Assembly (NCBI RefSeq): GCF_030063355.1
Contig: NZ_JASISZ010000032.1
Location: 1 to 64,000, forward strand
DNA length: 64,000 bases
Direction: 5' to 3'
DNA from: Streptomyces sp. PH10-H1
GTDB lineage: Bacteria > Actinomycetota > Actinomycetes > Streptomycetales > Streptomycetaceae
The position numbers and the translations under genes were made by a program. The notes beneath the pieces were generated by a model that saw only the letters and a program-made list of their open reading frames with translations, was not told the origin of the DNA and did not search any database. Of the stretch, positions 40,283 through 49,363 are shown one piece after another (the stretch's first letter is position 1; every line of letters begins with the position of its first letter).

Positions 40283-41295
40283 CGGGTACCTCCGGCGGTG
40301 GCCGGTACGGGAGACCCGTCGCCGGTGTCGGCGTCCGCGAAGCGGCGGCCGGCGTAGCGCAGATAGACATCGTCAAGGGAAGGGCGGGCCACGGTCACGG
40401 AGGCGACAGCCGCGCCTTCACGTTCGAGTACGGCGAGCACATGCGGCACCGCGGAGGGGCCGTCGTCGGCCCGGGCGCGCAGATGGCGGCCGTCCACGAC
40501 CGCCTCGCGGACGCCGGCGAACTCCGACAGCGCCGTCTCCAGCAGCCGGGCGTCAACGGGTCCGGTGTCGTCGCGCAGCTCGACCTGGACGGCGTCGCCG
40601 TGCAGTTCGCCCTTCAGCTCGGCGGGCGTGCCCTCGACGACGATCCGGCCGCGGTCGACGATCGCGACGCGCTCGGCGAGCCGGTCGGCCTCTTCGAGGT
40701 AGTGGGTGGTGAGCAGAATGGTCAGACCCTCGTCGCCCGCCAGCCGGGAGATCTCCTCCCACATGGCGGTGCGCGCCTCGGGGTCCAGCCCGGTGGTCGG
40801 CTCGTCGAGAAAGAGCACCTCGGGCCGGTGGACCAGGCCGAGCGCCACGTCCAGGCGGCGTTGCATCCCGCCGGAGTACGTCTTGACCAGCCGCTTCGCG
40901 GCATCGACGAGGTCGAAGCGGTCCAGCAGTTCATCGGCCCGGTGGGCCAGGGCGGCGCCCTTGAGTCCGTAGAGCCGCCCCTGCAGGATCAGGTTCTCCC
41001 GGCCGGTGGCGACGGGGTCGGCGCCGGACTTCTGCGCGACCACGCCGATGGCGCGCCGGACCCGGTCCGGATGGCGCAGCACGTCATGGCCCGCGACGAG
41101 CGCGGTCCCGGAGTCGGGGCGGGCGAGCGTGGTGAGAATTTTGACGGTGGTCGACTTGCCGGCCCCGTTGGGGCCCAGCAGCCCGAAGACGGTGCCCGCC
41201 TCGACGGTGATACCCATGCCGTCGAGAGCCTTGATGTCGCCGGGATAGGTCTTGACCAGGTTGTGCGCCGCCACGGCGGGCGCGCGGGTAATCAT
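40279..41295 (-). CDS. Drug-exporter ABC ATP-binding protein (DrrA-like)
   Basis: A 338-residue ATPase: Walker A GLLGPNGAGKST, Q-loop VVAQKSGAD, signature YSGGMQRRLD, Walker B VLFLDEPTTGLD and H-loop LLTTHYLEEADRLAERV. A DUF4162-type C-terminal domain follows (residues about 225-320, ending PSLDDVYLRYAGR). This is the daunorubicin-resistance DrrA type. The ATG at 41293-41295 was chosen because GGAGG sits 8 bp upstream; the in-frame extension is non-homologous. It is the first gene of a two-gene operon, and the PadR repressor gene lies 188 bp upstream on the same strand. Confidence 0.93.
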   Translation of the reverse strand: MITRAPAVAAHNLVKTYPGDIKALDGMGITVEAGTVFGLLGPNGAGKSTTVKILTTLARPDSGTALVAGHDVLRHPDRVRRAIGVVAQKSGADPVATGRENLILQGRLYGLKGAALAHRADELLDRFDLVDAAKRLVKTYSGGMQRRLDVALGLVHRPEVLFLDEPTTGLDPEARTAMWEEISRLAGDEGLTILLTTHYLEEADRLAERVAIVDRGRIVVEGTPAELKGELHGDAVQVELRDDTGPVDARLLETALSEFAGVREAVVDGRHLRARADDGPSAVPHVLAVLEREGAAVASVTVARPSLDDVYLRYAGRRFADADTGDGSPVPATAGGTR

Positions 41296-41483
41296 GATGA
41301 CGGTCCTCCGCATATCGGTGTTGGGCGTTTGCCGAACGGATCTGCGGGGAGGGAGCCGGGCTATCCTGGGTGTGCCGCACCTGGATCGCCTGGCGCCTGC
41401 TTCACGCAGATGTCCGGCCGATGGGTTACGCCTCCGGTGCCCGCTGTTCCCGCAGCGGGCGCCGGAGTTGACTGGTTTCAGGG

Positions 41484-42167
41484 TCAGAGTTCTTTCATAC
41501 GCTCCCGGAACTCTTCGCCGATCCCGGATTCCACGGCCCGTTTCTCGATCTCCGACCATTCCCCGGGGATCTCGCCGCTCTCCTGCCAGGACCGCCATTC
41601 GGCGACGCCGGAGATCGTCCCGGCCGTCAGCTCGCCGAGGAAACCGCGCGTCCAGGCAACTTCCGCCTCGATCATGTGGACCTGGTACTCGGACTCGATG
41701 AGGAACATCCGGGGCAGCTCCCCGTCCAGCTGGCCGAGCACGCCGCGGATGGCGGCCACTTGGACCTCCAACGTGGCGACCCGCTCGCCGAGCAGGGCGA
41801 TCGCCTCGTCGGGCGGCAGCACCAGAATCAGCGAGAGCGCCGCCTCATAGGCGGGATACTCACGGACCGGCACGGCCACCAGATCGGCCAGCCAGTCATG
41901 CGTCTCCACCCGGCCGGCCTCGGTCAGGCCGTACAGGGTGCGCTCAGGGCGGTTGCCCTGCCGCTGGATGCCGGCGATCTCGACGAAGCCATGCTTTTCG
42001 AGGTTCTGGACGACGGTGTAGAGCGAGCCATAGTTGATCTTGATGCTCTGCTCCTTGCCCCGCTGCCGGAGCACCTGCGCAATCTCGTACGGATGCATGG
42101 GCCGCTCCCCGAGCGTCGCCATCACCGCCAGCGCCAGTGGATTGGACAGCTTTCGCCGGTTCGCCAT
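41484..42167 (-). CDS. PadR family transcriptional regulator
   Basis: A 227-residue PadR regulator. The winged helix occupies about residues 1-95 (LALAVMATLGERPMHPYEIAQ, NYGSLYTVVQNLEKHGFVE, PERTLYGLTEAGR). The C-terminal domain is helical and dimerising. The ATG at 42165-42167 is preferred: GAGG lies 8 bp upstream; the GTG at 42176 would remove that RBS. By family it represses multidrug exporter genes, here probably the DrrAB-like operon just downstream. Its own promoter contains a TATCGCG/CGCGATA dyad, so autorepression is likely. Confidence 0.9.
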   Translation of the reverse strand: MANRRKLSNPLALAVMATLGERPMHPYEIAQVLRQRGKEQSIKINYGSLYTVVQNLEKHGFVEIAGIQRQGNRPERTLYGLTEAGRVETHDWLADLVAVPVREYPAYEAALSLILVLPPDEAIALLGERVATLEVQVAAIRGVLGQLDGELPRMFLIESEYQVHMIEAEVAWTRGFLGELTAGTISGVAEWRSWQESGEIPGEWSEIEKRAVESGIGEEFRERMKEL

Positions 42168-42200
42168 CACTCTCACCTCGCTCCCGTATATCCGTGGCCG

Positions 42201-42237
42201 AGCATATCGCGTTTACACGACGTCGACAAGCGCGATA
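42201..42237 (-). promoter_or_regulatory. padR promoter with overlapping operator dyad
   Basis: On the minus strand TTGTCG (42229-42224) and TATGCT (42206-42201) are 17 bp apart, a near-textbook housekeeping promoter. An inverted repeat TATCGCG (42205-42211) and CGCGATA (42231-42237), 19 bp apart, brackets the promoter. This is the clearest promoter/operator pair in the window. Confidence 0.72.
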
Positions 42238-42526
42238 CATCGCGAGTCTGACGCGATGGGAGCGCGACAAACCGCGCCCGCGGCCATCGGTCGGGCCGGG
42301 GCACTTCGGGGCGGCGATTGGCGCCGTCTACGGGCTTTCCGCGACTCCCGGGCGGTGGACGGGGGCCCTGCACGTGCCGCTGCCGGGGTTCGGGGGGCGA
42401 GTGCTGCGGGCTGGGGAGCTGGGCGGGCGACGGAGCGGCCGGACCGCGCGGGGCGCGCTTCCTCACGGCCCCCGCGGGGGCCCCGCTCGCCGGGCTCGCC
42501 GGCGAGCGGGGGGTGTCGGGTGGGAG
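42238..42526. other. Gene-free stretch between padR and the helicase gene
   Basis: Together with the padR promoter this makes about 360 bp without a gene. It starts with the padR upstream DNA (more CGCGAT motifs near 42239-42260), continues as very GC-rich DNA, and ends with the helicase terminator hairpins. I see no supported ORF or RNA gene. Confidence 0.6.
42481..42511 (-). terminator. Terminator after the helicase gene
   Basis: Perfect 11-bp arms (CCCCGCTCGCC and complement) with a 9-nt loop, 15 bp after the helicase stop. A second short palindrome, GGCCCCCGCGGGGGCC-like, lies just beyond it. Confidence 0.75.
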
Positions 42527-45352
42527 TCAGCCCACCGACGAGTACGCCACGACGCCGCGGCGCAGTGCGTCCACGGCCTTGCGTGCGTTCTTGCGGACCG
42601 GGCTGTCGCCGGGGGCCGCGTCGGAGATCTGGCCGAGCACGTCGATGACCTGCTTGCACCAGCGTACGAAGTCACCGGCCGGCATCTCGGCGTCGCCGAG
42701 TACGGCGTCCAGGCCGTGGCCCGAGGCCCAGCGGTAGACGGGCCAGGCGAAGCCGAGGTCCGGTTCGCGCTGGCCGACGCCCTCGGTCTGGTGGATCCGG
42801 TGGTCCTCCTCCAGCGCGTCGAGCCGGCCCCAGATCCGGACCATCTCGGCGAGCGCCTCTTTGGCGTTGCCGGTGGGGAGTTTCGGCGCGATCGCGTCAT
42901 CGGACTGCCGCGCCTCGAAGACCAGCGCCGAGACGCACGCCGCCAGTTCGGCCGGGCCGAGCCCGTCCCAGACGCCTTCGCGCAGGCACTCGCTGGCCAG
43001 CAGGTCCAGCTCGCCGTAGAGCCGGGCGAGCCGCTTGCCGTCCGGGGTGACCTTCTCGCCCTCGAGATAGCCGAGTTCGGTGAGAAGACCGCAGATCCGG
43101 TCGAAGGTGCGGGCGATGGTGTTGGTGCGGCCCTCGATGCGCCGTTCCAGCTGCTTGGTGTCGCGCGCCAGCCGGTGATAGCGCTCGGCCCAGCGGGCGT
43201 GGTCCTCGCGCTCGTCGCAGCCGTGGCAGGGATGCGCGCGGATCTCGGTGCGCATCCGGGCGATATCGGCGTCGTCGGCCGCCGCGGCCCGCGGTTTACG
43301 GTGCCGCTCCGGCGCTGCCCATCCGGAGGTTCCGGCCTTGGTACGCATCGCCGAGGCCAGGTCACGCCGGGACTGCGGGCTGCGCGGGTTGAAGCTCTTC
43401 GGGATCCGCATCCGGTCGACGGCTTCGACGGGGATCGGGAAGTCTATCTGCGCGAGCCGTTTGACCTGCCGCTCGGCGGTGAGCACCAGCGGACGCGGAC
43501 CGTCCTGATGGTCCTCGTGCCGCCGGTGGCCGGGGCTGCGGCCGGCCGGGACTCCCGGCTCCAGGACCAGGGCGAGACCGGCGTACTTGCCGGCCGGGAC
43601 ATGGATGATGTCGCCCGGCTTGAGCTTCTCCAGCGCGTCGGACACGGCGGCTCGGCGCTGGGTGGCGCCCTGCCGGGAGAGTTCGGCCTCGCGGTCCTTC
43701 AACCGGCGGCGCAGCGCCATGTACTCGTCGAAGTTGCCGAGGTGGCAGGTCATCGACTCCTTGTAGCCGTCGAGTCCCTCCTCGTTGCGCTGCACCTGCT
43801 TGGAGATCCCGACGACCGACCGGTCGGCCTGGAACTGCGCGAAGGAGGTCTCCAGCAGTTCCCGCGAGCGGTGCCGCCCGAACTGGCCGACCAGGTTGAC
43901 CGCCATGTTGTACGACGGCTTGAAGGACGAGCGCAGCGGATACGTCCTGGTGCCGGCCAGGCCCGCGACGGCGCCCGGGTCGAAGGCGCGCTGCCACAGC
44001 ACGACGGCGTGGCCCTCGACGTCGATACCGCGCCGCCCGGCACGGCCGGTCAGCTGGGTGTACTCGCCGGGGGTGATGTCGGCGTGGGTCTCGCCGTTCC
44101 ACTTGACGAGCTTCTCGAGGACGACCGAGCGGGCCGGCATGTTGATGCCGAGCGCCAGGGTCTCGGTGGCGAAGACCGCCTTGACCAGGCCCTTGAGGAA
44201 GAGCTCCTCGACGACTTCCTTGAACGTCGGGAGCATGCCGGCGTGGTGGGCTGCGACGCCGCGCTCCAGGCCCTCCAGCCATTCGAAATACCGCAGGACG
44301 TGGAGGTCCTCGTCCGGGATCGCCTTGGTGCGCTCCTGGACGATGGCCCGGACGCGCTCCCGGTTCTCGTCGCTGTTGAGCCGCAGTCCCGCGTAGAGGC
44401 ACTGCTGGACGGCGGACTCGCAGCCGGCCCGGCTGAAGATGAAGGTGATGGCCGGCAGCAGACCCTCGGCGTCGAGCCGCTCGATCACATCGGCGCGGCT
44501 GGGCGTCCAGACCCGGCCGCTCGACCGCCGTTCGCGCTCGCGGTCCGCCTCGTAGCCGCGCTTGTTCCGGTCGCGGGGGTGGACGGTCCGCTGGTTCTCC
44601 ATACGGGCGAGGCGTACGAGGTCGGGATTGACCTCGAGGCGGGCGGTCTCATCGGCGCCCTCCTTCTCCTCGAAGAGGTCGTACATCCGCTTGCCGGCCA
44701 GTACGTGCTGCCACAGCGGGACCGGGCGGTGCTCGGAGACGATCACTTCGGTGCTGCCGCGCACGGTGTCGAGCCAGTCGCCGAACTCCTCTGCATTGGA
44801 GACGGTCGCCGACAGTGACACCAGCGTCACGGACTGCGGCAGGTGGATGATCACCTCTTCCCAGACGGCGCCGCGGAAGCGGTCGGAGAGGTAGTGGACC
44901 TCGTCCATCACCACATAGCCGAGGCCGTCGAGCGCCGAGGATCCGGCGTAGAGCATGTTGCGCAGCACCTCGGTGGTCATCACGACCACCGGTGCGTCGC
45001 CGTTGACGCTGTTGTCACCGGTGAGCAGGCCGACCTTGTCCGCGCCGTAGCGCTTGACGAGGTCGCTGAACTTCTGGTTCGACAGCGCCTTGATCGGTGT
45101 GGTGTAGAAGCATTTGCGGCCCTCGGTGAGGGCGAGGTGGACGGCGAACTCGCCGACAATGGTCTTTCCGGAGCCGGTCGGCGCGGCGACCAGCACTCCG
45201 CTTCCGGCCTCCAGAGCCTGACATGCCGCGATCTGGAACGGATCCAGGTCGAAGTCGTACAGCGCGCGGAACGGCGCGAGGGCAGTGGCCTGATCGGCCG
45301 CGCGACGCCGGTCTGCGGCGTAGCGCTCGGCGGGGGACATCTCATCGGTCAT
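42527..45352 (-). CDS. helY: Ski2-type DEAD/DEVH-box RNA helicase (HelY-like)
   Basis: A 941-residue helicase: Q-like region FRALYDFDLDPFQIAACQ, motif I AAPTGSGKT, motif II VVMDEVHYL, motif III SLSATVSN, motif VI QLTGRAGRRGID, and a C-terminal DSHCT region (about residues 760-940). It is close in form to mycobacterial HelY and yeast Ski2, suggesting RNA unwinding in decay or quality control. A CHGCDERE pair occurs before the DSHCT region. The ATG at 45350-45352 (MTDEMSPAERYAADR) is the likely start. Transcription runs out at the hairpin at 42481. It lies beside the Tat and Pup genes, as in other Streptomyces. Confidence 0.95.
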   Translation of the reverse strand: MTDEMSPAERYAADRRRAADQATALAPFRALYDFDLDPFQIAACQALEAGSGVLVAAPTGSGKTIVGEFAVHLALTEGRKCFYTTPIKALSNQKFSDLVKRYGADKVGLLTGDNSVNGDAPVVVMTTEVLRNMLYAGSSALDGLGYVVMDEVHYLSDRFRGAVWEEVIIHLPQSVTLVSLSATVSNAEEFGDWLDTVRGSTEVIVSEHRPVPLWQHVLAGKRMYDLFEEKEGADETARLEVNPDLVRLARMENQRTVHPRDRNKRGYEADRERERRSSGRVWTPSRADVIERLDAEGLLPAITFIFSRAGCESAVQQCLYAGLRLNSDENRERVRAIVQERTKAIPDEDLHVLRYFEWLEGLERGVAAHHAGMLPTFKEVVEELFLKGLVKAVFATETLALGINMPARSVVLEKLVKWNGETHADITPGEYTQLTGRAGRRGIDVEGHAVVLWQRAFDPGAVAGLAGTRTYPLRSSFKPSYNMAVNLVGQFGRHRSRELLETSFAQFQADRSVVGISKQVQRNEEGLDGYKESMTCHLGNFDEYMALRRRLKDREAELSRQGATQRRAAVSDALEKLKPGDIIHVPAGKYAGLALVLEPGVPAGRSPGHRRHEDHQDGPRPLVLTAERQVKRLAQIDFPIPVEAVDRMRIPKSFNPRSPQSRRDLASAMRTKAGTSGWAAPERHRKPRAAAADDADIARMRTEIRAHPCHGCDEREDHARWAERYHRLARDTKQLERRIEGRTNTIARTFDRICGLLTELGYLEGEKVTPDGKRLARLYGELDLLASECLREGVWDGLGPAELAACVSALVFEARQSDDAIAPKLPTGNAKEALAEMVRIWGRLDALEEDHRIHQTEGVGQREPDLGFAWPVYRWASGHGLDAVLGDAEMPAGDFVRWCKQVIDVLGQISDAAPGDSPVRKNARKAVDALRRGVVAYSSVG

Positions 45353-45446
45353 CTTGCCACCGAGCGTACCGGCCCCCACCGACACACCGCGTGATCTTTA
45401 TTCGTACCGGTCCTCAGAGCAGCAGCAGAGCAGCGTCAGACCAGCG

Positions 45447-46334
45447 TCAGACCAGCAGCCGCACGGCCCGCGGCACCGTCACGGCGGTCAGCGGCAGCGG
45501 CCCGATCCGCTCACCGTCCGCGTACCCCGTCACATCCTCGGCGGCGAGCCGCACCCGGGCCGCCCGGTGCACGGTGACCTTCGGGTGGCTGGGATGCGTC
45601 CCCCGGTAGACCCGGGGGAAGACCGTGAGGAGAGTGGTGCGGCTGCACGGCCCGACCACCGTGACGTCGAACAGCCCGTCGTCCAGTACCGCGTCGGTGC
45701 AGATCCGCATCCCGCCGCCGTACGACGACCCGTTGCCGACCGCGATCAAGGTGGCCTCGATCTCGCGTTCCGGACTGTCGTCGAACTGAATCGTGTACGG
45801 AATCGGGCGCAGGGCGGCGAGTTCGGCGAGCATCGCCACGTCGTAGCGGAAGCGGCCGGTGGGCCAGCGCATCCGGTTGCCGCGGTCGTTGACCCGCGAG
45901 TCGAATCCGGAGGCCAGTACGGTGCCGAACCAGCGGTCCCCGACCCGGCCCAGGTCGACCTCCCGCACGCGCCCCTCCTTCAGGGCGTCGGCGACCGTGC
46001 GGCCCGCGGCGGAAGGGTCGCGCACCGGCAGCCCGGTCGCACGGGCGAAGTCGTTGCCGGTGCCCACCGCGATCACGCCCAGCGGTGTGCCGGTCCCGGC
46101 CACCGCCTGCAGGGCCAGCGAGACCATGCCGTCGCCGCCGACGCCCACCAGTGCCCTGGTCCCCGCGGCGACCGCCTCGCGGGCGCGTACAAGGGCGTCG
46201 GCGGCGTCCTGTCCCACGACGGTACGGACGGTGAACCCGGCCTCCCGCATCGCCCGGGCGGCCGGCTGCGCGGCATGCGCGCCCCGGCCGCGGCCGGCGG
46301 TGGGATTGACGAAGAGGGTGATGTCGCTGCTCAC
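45447..46334 (-). CDS. Diacylglycerol/lipid kinase (DAGK catalytic domain)
   Basis: A 295-residue YegS/DgkB-type lipid kinase. The DAGK catalytic motif appears as VGVGGDGMVSLALQ (GGDG with Met in place of Thr), followed by PLGVIAVGTGNDFARA; the C-domain has AVGNGSSYGGGMRI and YADGER. It phosphorylates diacylglycerol or a related lipid with ATP at the inner membrane face. The GTG start at 46332-46334 lies 37 bp after the tatC stop, so co-transcription with tatC is likely. Two 11-bp direct repeats (AGCGTCAGACC) follow its stop. Confidence 0.92.
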   Translation of the reverse strand: MSSDITLFVNPTAGRGRGAHAAQPAARAMREAGFTVRTVVGQDAADALVRAREAVAAGTRALVGVGGDGMVSLALQAVAGTGTPLGVIAVGTGNDFARATGLPVRDPSAAGRTVADALKEGRVREVDLGRVGDRWFGTVLASGFDSRVNDRGNRMRWPTGRFRYDVAMLAELAALRPIPYTIQFDDSPEREIEATLIAVGNGSSYGGGMRICTDAVLDDGLFDVTVVGPCSRTTLLTVFPRVYRGTHPSHPKVTVHRAARVRLAAEDVTGYADGERIGPLPLTAVTVPRAVRLLV

Positions 46335-46371
46335 GGGCGGACTTTACCCCTCGTGATCAACCGCGTCGAGG

Positions 46372-47298
46372 TCAGGTGGCGTCGTCGAAGTCGTCGTCAG
46401 GACGGTCCAGGGCGCGGGGTGCGGGTGCCGCGGCGATCTGCTCGGGGATGTGGTCGAGGCCGGACGCCTCGTCCGGGTCGAGCGAGAAGTCCGGGTCCGC
46501 CTCACGGCGGCGCCTCTTGCGGATGTCGTTGGCGTAACTGATGCCCACGGCCCCGAAGTACAGGAACACGATGGGGGCCGCGAGCAGGCACATCGTGAGC
46601 GGGTCGCCGGTGGGCGTGGCCACCGCGGCGAAGATGGTGATACCGAGCACCATGAGCCGCCACCAGCTGAGCATCCGCTTGGCGGGGAGGACTCCGGTGA
46701 AGTTCAGCAGGACCAGGAGCAGCGGCAGTTCGAAGGCGCAGCCGAAGACGATGATCATGCGGACGACGAGGTCGAGGTAGTCGTCGAGCGGGAACAGGTT
46801 GCGCGCGTCCTTGACCGTCAGGCCGATCATGATCTGCGCGGTCTGCGGCAGGATCACGTAGGCGAGATAGCCGCCGCCGAGGAAGAGCGGGACACCCGCG
46901 CCGACGAAGGAGATCGCGTAGCGCTTCTCCTTGGTGTGCAGTCCCGGCGCCAGGAACGCCCAGAGCTGGTAGAGCCAGATCGGCGTCGTGGCCACCAGGC
47001 CGGCCATCAGGGAGACCTTCATCGCGATCGAGAAGGGGCCGGTCAGCCCGTTCACGGTCATCTCCGCGCACGGCTTGCCGTCGGCCCCTTTGAGCGCGCC
47101 GTTGACGCAGCCAACGGACTTCAGGACCGGGTGCATGAAGAATTGGATGATGTCGCGGTAGAAGAACGACGCGACGATCGTGACGACGATGATCGCCAGA
47201 ACCGACTTCAGCAGTCGGTTGCGCAACTCTCGCAGGTGGTCCGCGAGCGGCATCCGCCCCTCGGGATCCTTCTCCTGCTTGCGGGCAGACTTGAGCAC
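46372..47298 (-). CDS. tatC: Sec-independent protein translocase subunit TatC
   Basis: A 308-residue TatC with six membrane segments, the N-terminal signal-recognition motif MPLADHLRELRNRLLKS, the conserved FFYRDIIQFFMHP and GLHTKEKRYAI loops, and a long acidic C-terminal tail (FSLDPDEASGLDHIPEQ). TatC binds twin-arginine signal peptides. The GTG start gives MLKSARKQEKDPEG. It follows tatA by 61 bp on the same strand and is likely one operon with it. TatB is encoded elsewhere. Confidence 0.98.
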   Translation of the reverse strand: MLKSARKQEKDPEGRMPLADHLRELRNRLLKSVLAIIVVTIVASFFYRDIIQFFMHPVLKSVGCVNGALKGADGKPCAEMTVNGLTGPFSIAMKVSLMAGLVATTPIWLYQLWAFLAPGLHTKEKRYAISFVGAGVPLFLGGGYLAYVILPQTAQIMIGLTVKDARNLFPLDDYLDLVVRMIIVFGCAFELPLLLVLLNFTGVLPAKRMLSWWRLMVLGITIFAAVATPTGDPLTMCLLAAPIVFLYFGAVGISYANDIRKRRRREADPDFSLDPDEASGLDHIPEQIAAAPAPRALDRPDDDFDDAT

Positions 47299-47359
47299 CC
47301 ACGTCCTCGTCTCGTGCGGCAGCCGTCAGCGGCTTGGTGCGAACCGGTACGGGCTGGGG

Positions 47360-47641
47360 TCAGGCCTGGGTGGTGTGGTTCGGCTCCGCGACCGGGCGGG
47401 CGCTGGTCACATCGCCGGGGGCGGCCTGGATCGTCTTCGGCGCGGCGGGCGCGGACTCAGCGGTGTGAGCGTCCGCCACCGGTGCCTCGTCGTCCTTCTT
47501 CATCGCCTTGGCCTCGCTCTTGAGGATGCGGGCCGACTTGCCGAGCGACCGGGCCATGTCCGGAAGCTTCTTGGCGCCGAACAGCAAGATGACGACGAGA
47601 AGGATGAGGACGATCTCGAGGGGCTTGAGATTGCCGAGCAT
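47360..47641 (-). CDS. tatA: Sec-independent protein translocase subunit TatA
   Basis: A 93-residue TatA: an N-terminal membrane helix ([19 protein letters not shown]) followed by the amphipathic helix [20 protein letters not shown] and a variable tail. FGAKKLP is the hallmark hinge. TatA oligomers form the protein-conducting pore. The RBS is GAAGGT about 9 bp before the ATG. The 274 bp upstream (47642-47915) hold no supported gene; TACGAT near 47729 could be a -10. Confidence 0.97.
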   Translation of the reverse strand: MLGNLKPLEIVLILLVVILLFGAKKLPDMARSLGKSARILKSEAKAMKKDDEAPVADAHTAESAPAAPKTIQAAPGDVTSARPVAEPNHTTQA

Positions 47642-47915
47642 AAGTGTCTACCTTCTCACCGGAGCGGCGTGGGTCCTTGTCTTCGCCGGACCGGGCATGT
47701 GCCCGTTCCGCCGTACTGGCAGTGATCGTAGCGTGCGGCGGTAAACGCCGGGCAATCCGCCGGCAACCACCAGGTGCGACCCCCGCCGCTCGTACACGGG
47801 GCCGCGCTAGGCAGCGTACCTCCCGGGACGGCCATGAACGAGGGTCGATCGTGTAACGCCGGGATTCTCCCGCCTGGCGATCCCCCGATTCACCGTTGTG
47901 CCGGGCGCAGGCACG

Positions 47916-48119
47916 TCAGCCGCGGGAGATGTCCCCGGCGCGCTCCGCGAGCGGCTCCGCGGCCTGGCGCAGCCGCTCGGAGGCGCGGGCGAGGTCGTCG
48001 GTGCTCCTGGCCACCTGCCCGGCCAGCCGCTGAACCTCGGCGAAGACCCGGACACCGAGCACACCGAGCACGAGGATGCCGGCGGTCGAGAGGCCGACGT
48101 ACAGGTAGAGCCACCACAT
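47916..48119 (-). CDS. Small membrane-anchored coiled-coil protein, 67 aa
   Basis: A 67-residue protein: an N-terminal membrane helix (WWLYLYVGLSTAGILVLGVLG) and a coiled-coil-like helix (VQRLAGQVARSTDDLARASERLRQA). The pattern resembles DUF948-type small proteins. Function is unknown. It lies between the zinc-ribbon gene (18 bp away) and tatA on one strand, an arrangement I recall in other Streptomyces. The ATG is preceded by a weak purine run. Confidence 0.75.
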   Translation of the reverse strand: MWWLYLYVGLSTAGILVLGVLGVRVFAEVQRLAGQVARSTDDLARASERLRQAAEPLAERAGDISRG

Positions 48120-48137
48120 GGCCCCGACCCTATCGGC

Positions 48138-48392
48138 TCAGCCGATGTGCAGCCGCATGGTGCGCACCCCGCCGCCGGTGAGCAGTTCGATGATCCGCTC
48201 CCCCGCCGGCCTGCGGACGGCCATCCCGCACCCGGGGCAGGTGAAGGAGTAGAACGTGGTCCGGTGGGTGCGGCCGATGGCCAGCCGCAGCTCCTGCGAC
48301 GCCAGCTCGAAGCGGCCGCGGCAGTCCGGGCACGCGGCCTTGAAGAGCACCGCGGACGGCGCCGGGGACGTCATCGTGGAGGCCATCGTCAT
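48138..48392 (-). CDS. Small double zinc-knuckle protein
   Basis: An 84-residue protein with two CxxC pairs, KAACPDCRGRFEL and FTCPGCGMAVR, set to bind one zinc as a zinc ribbon. The C-terminus reads GERIIELLTGGGVRTMRLH. The exact start is open: MTMAST at 48392, MASTM at 48386 or MTSPAPS at 48374 are all in frame. It lies 9 bp after pafC, so it probably belongs to the pafBC transcript. Role unknown; a nucleic-acid or protein adaptor is plausible. Confidence 0.8.
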   Translation of the reverse strand: MTMASTMTSPAPSAVLFKAACPDCRGRFELASQELRLAIGRTHRTTFYSFTCPGCGMAVRRPAGERIIELLTGGGVRTMRLHIG

Positions 48393-48401
48393 CGTCGCTC
48401 C

Positions 48402-49349
48402 CTATTCTCCGTACGCCGCCAGCGCCAGCACGGCCGCGTCGCGCGCCCGCGCGGCGAGGTCGGCCGGCGAGACGATCCGGCCGTCCCGGCCCAGCCGCAG
48501 CGCCAGCCGGCGCAGCGAGCCCGGGTCGGGGGTGCGCAGGCTGATCCGCAGGCCCCCGTCGGGCAGCTCGTCGGCGCTGTCGTGCGGGTAGTACTCGGCC
48601 ACCCAGCGGCCGCCGGGGCCCACCTCGACGACGACCTCCGGGTCGTCGCCCGCCGGCTGCACCAGCCCCAGCGACAGGTCGCGCGGCTCGATCCGCGGCG
48701 GGTCGGACGGCTCGTCGAGCAGTTTGATCTCCGCGACCCGGTCGAGCCGGAAGGTGCGGCGGTCCTCCGACAGCCGGCACCAGCCCTCGAAGTAGGTGTG
48801 CCCGACCGCGAAGAGCCGGATCGGGTCCACCTCACGCTCGGTGAGGGCGTCCCGGGCGGGCGAGTAGTAGCGGATCCACAGCCGGCGCCGTTCGGCGATG
48901 GCCCGGTCCACATCCGCGAAGACGCTGCCCTCGGACTCGAAGGTCACCGACAGCTGGGAGCTGGCGGCCGCCACCTCGCCGGCCGCGGTCTCCAGCTTCG
49001 CCGTGGCCCGCAGCAGCGCCTGCCGGTCGCTGTCGCGCAGGCCCGGCAGGTTCGCCACCGCCCGCGCCGCGACGAGCAGCGCCGTGGCCTCGTCCGCGGC
49101 CAGCCGCAGCGGCTGCGCCACATCGTCGACGTTGTGCCACCAGATCCGCTCGCCGTCGGTGTCGATGTCGAGCAGGTCACCGCCGCGGAAGCTCGTACCG
49201 CACAGCGGCAGCACGTTCAGGTCACCGATCAGCTCGGCCTCGGTGACCCCGAAGGCGCGGGCGACATCGGTGACGCGCGCGCCGGGGCGTTCCCGCAGGT
49301 ACGTCACCAGGGAGAGCATCCGCCGGGTCTGGTCGATCGCGTTCGCCAT
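48402..49349 (-). CDS. pafC: WYL-domain regulator PafC
   Basis: A 315-residue protein with an N-terminal winged helix (RMLSLVTYLRERPGARVTDVARAFGV) and a WYL domain (RRRLWIRYYSPARDALTEREVDP, YFEGWCRLSEDRRTFRLDRV). In mycobacteria PafB and PafC together activate the DNA-damage response independently of LexA/RecA. The ATG at 49347-49349 starts MANAIDQTRRML. It is 14 bp after pafB in one operon. Within the WYL core the usual W-Y-L trio reads YYS/GWC, so ligand recognition may differ from PafB. Confidence 0.93.
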   Translation of the reverse strand: MANAIDQTRRMLSLVTYLRERPGARVTDVARAFGVTEAELIGDLNVLPLCGTSFRGGDLLDIDTDGERIWWHNVDDVAQPLRLAADEATALLVAARAVANLPGLRDSDRQALLRATAKLETAAGEVAAASSQLSVTFESEGSVFADVDRAIAERRRLWIRYYSPARDALTEREVDPIRLFAVGHTYFEGWCRLSEDRRTFRLDRVAEIKLLDEPSDPPRIEPRDLSLGLVQPAGDDPEVVVEVGPGGRWVAEYYPHDSADELPDGGLRISLRTPDPGSLRRLALRLGRDGRIVSPADLAARARDAAVLALAAYGE

Positions 49350-49363
49350 GTCGTGAAGTCCCG

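Noticed and set aside
42137-44818. 893-codon plus-strand ORF opposite the helicase
   Set aside because: Antisense shadow of the Ski2-type helicase; no domain is recognisable.
47642-47915. Small ORFs upstream of tatA
   Set aside because: No RBS or similarity; arginine/proline-rich chance frames in non-coding DNA.
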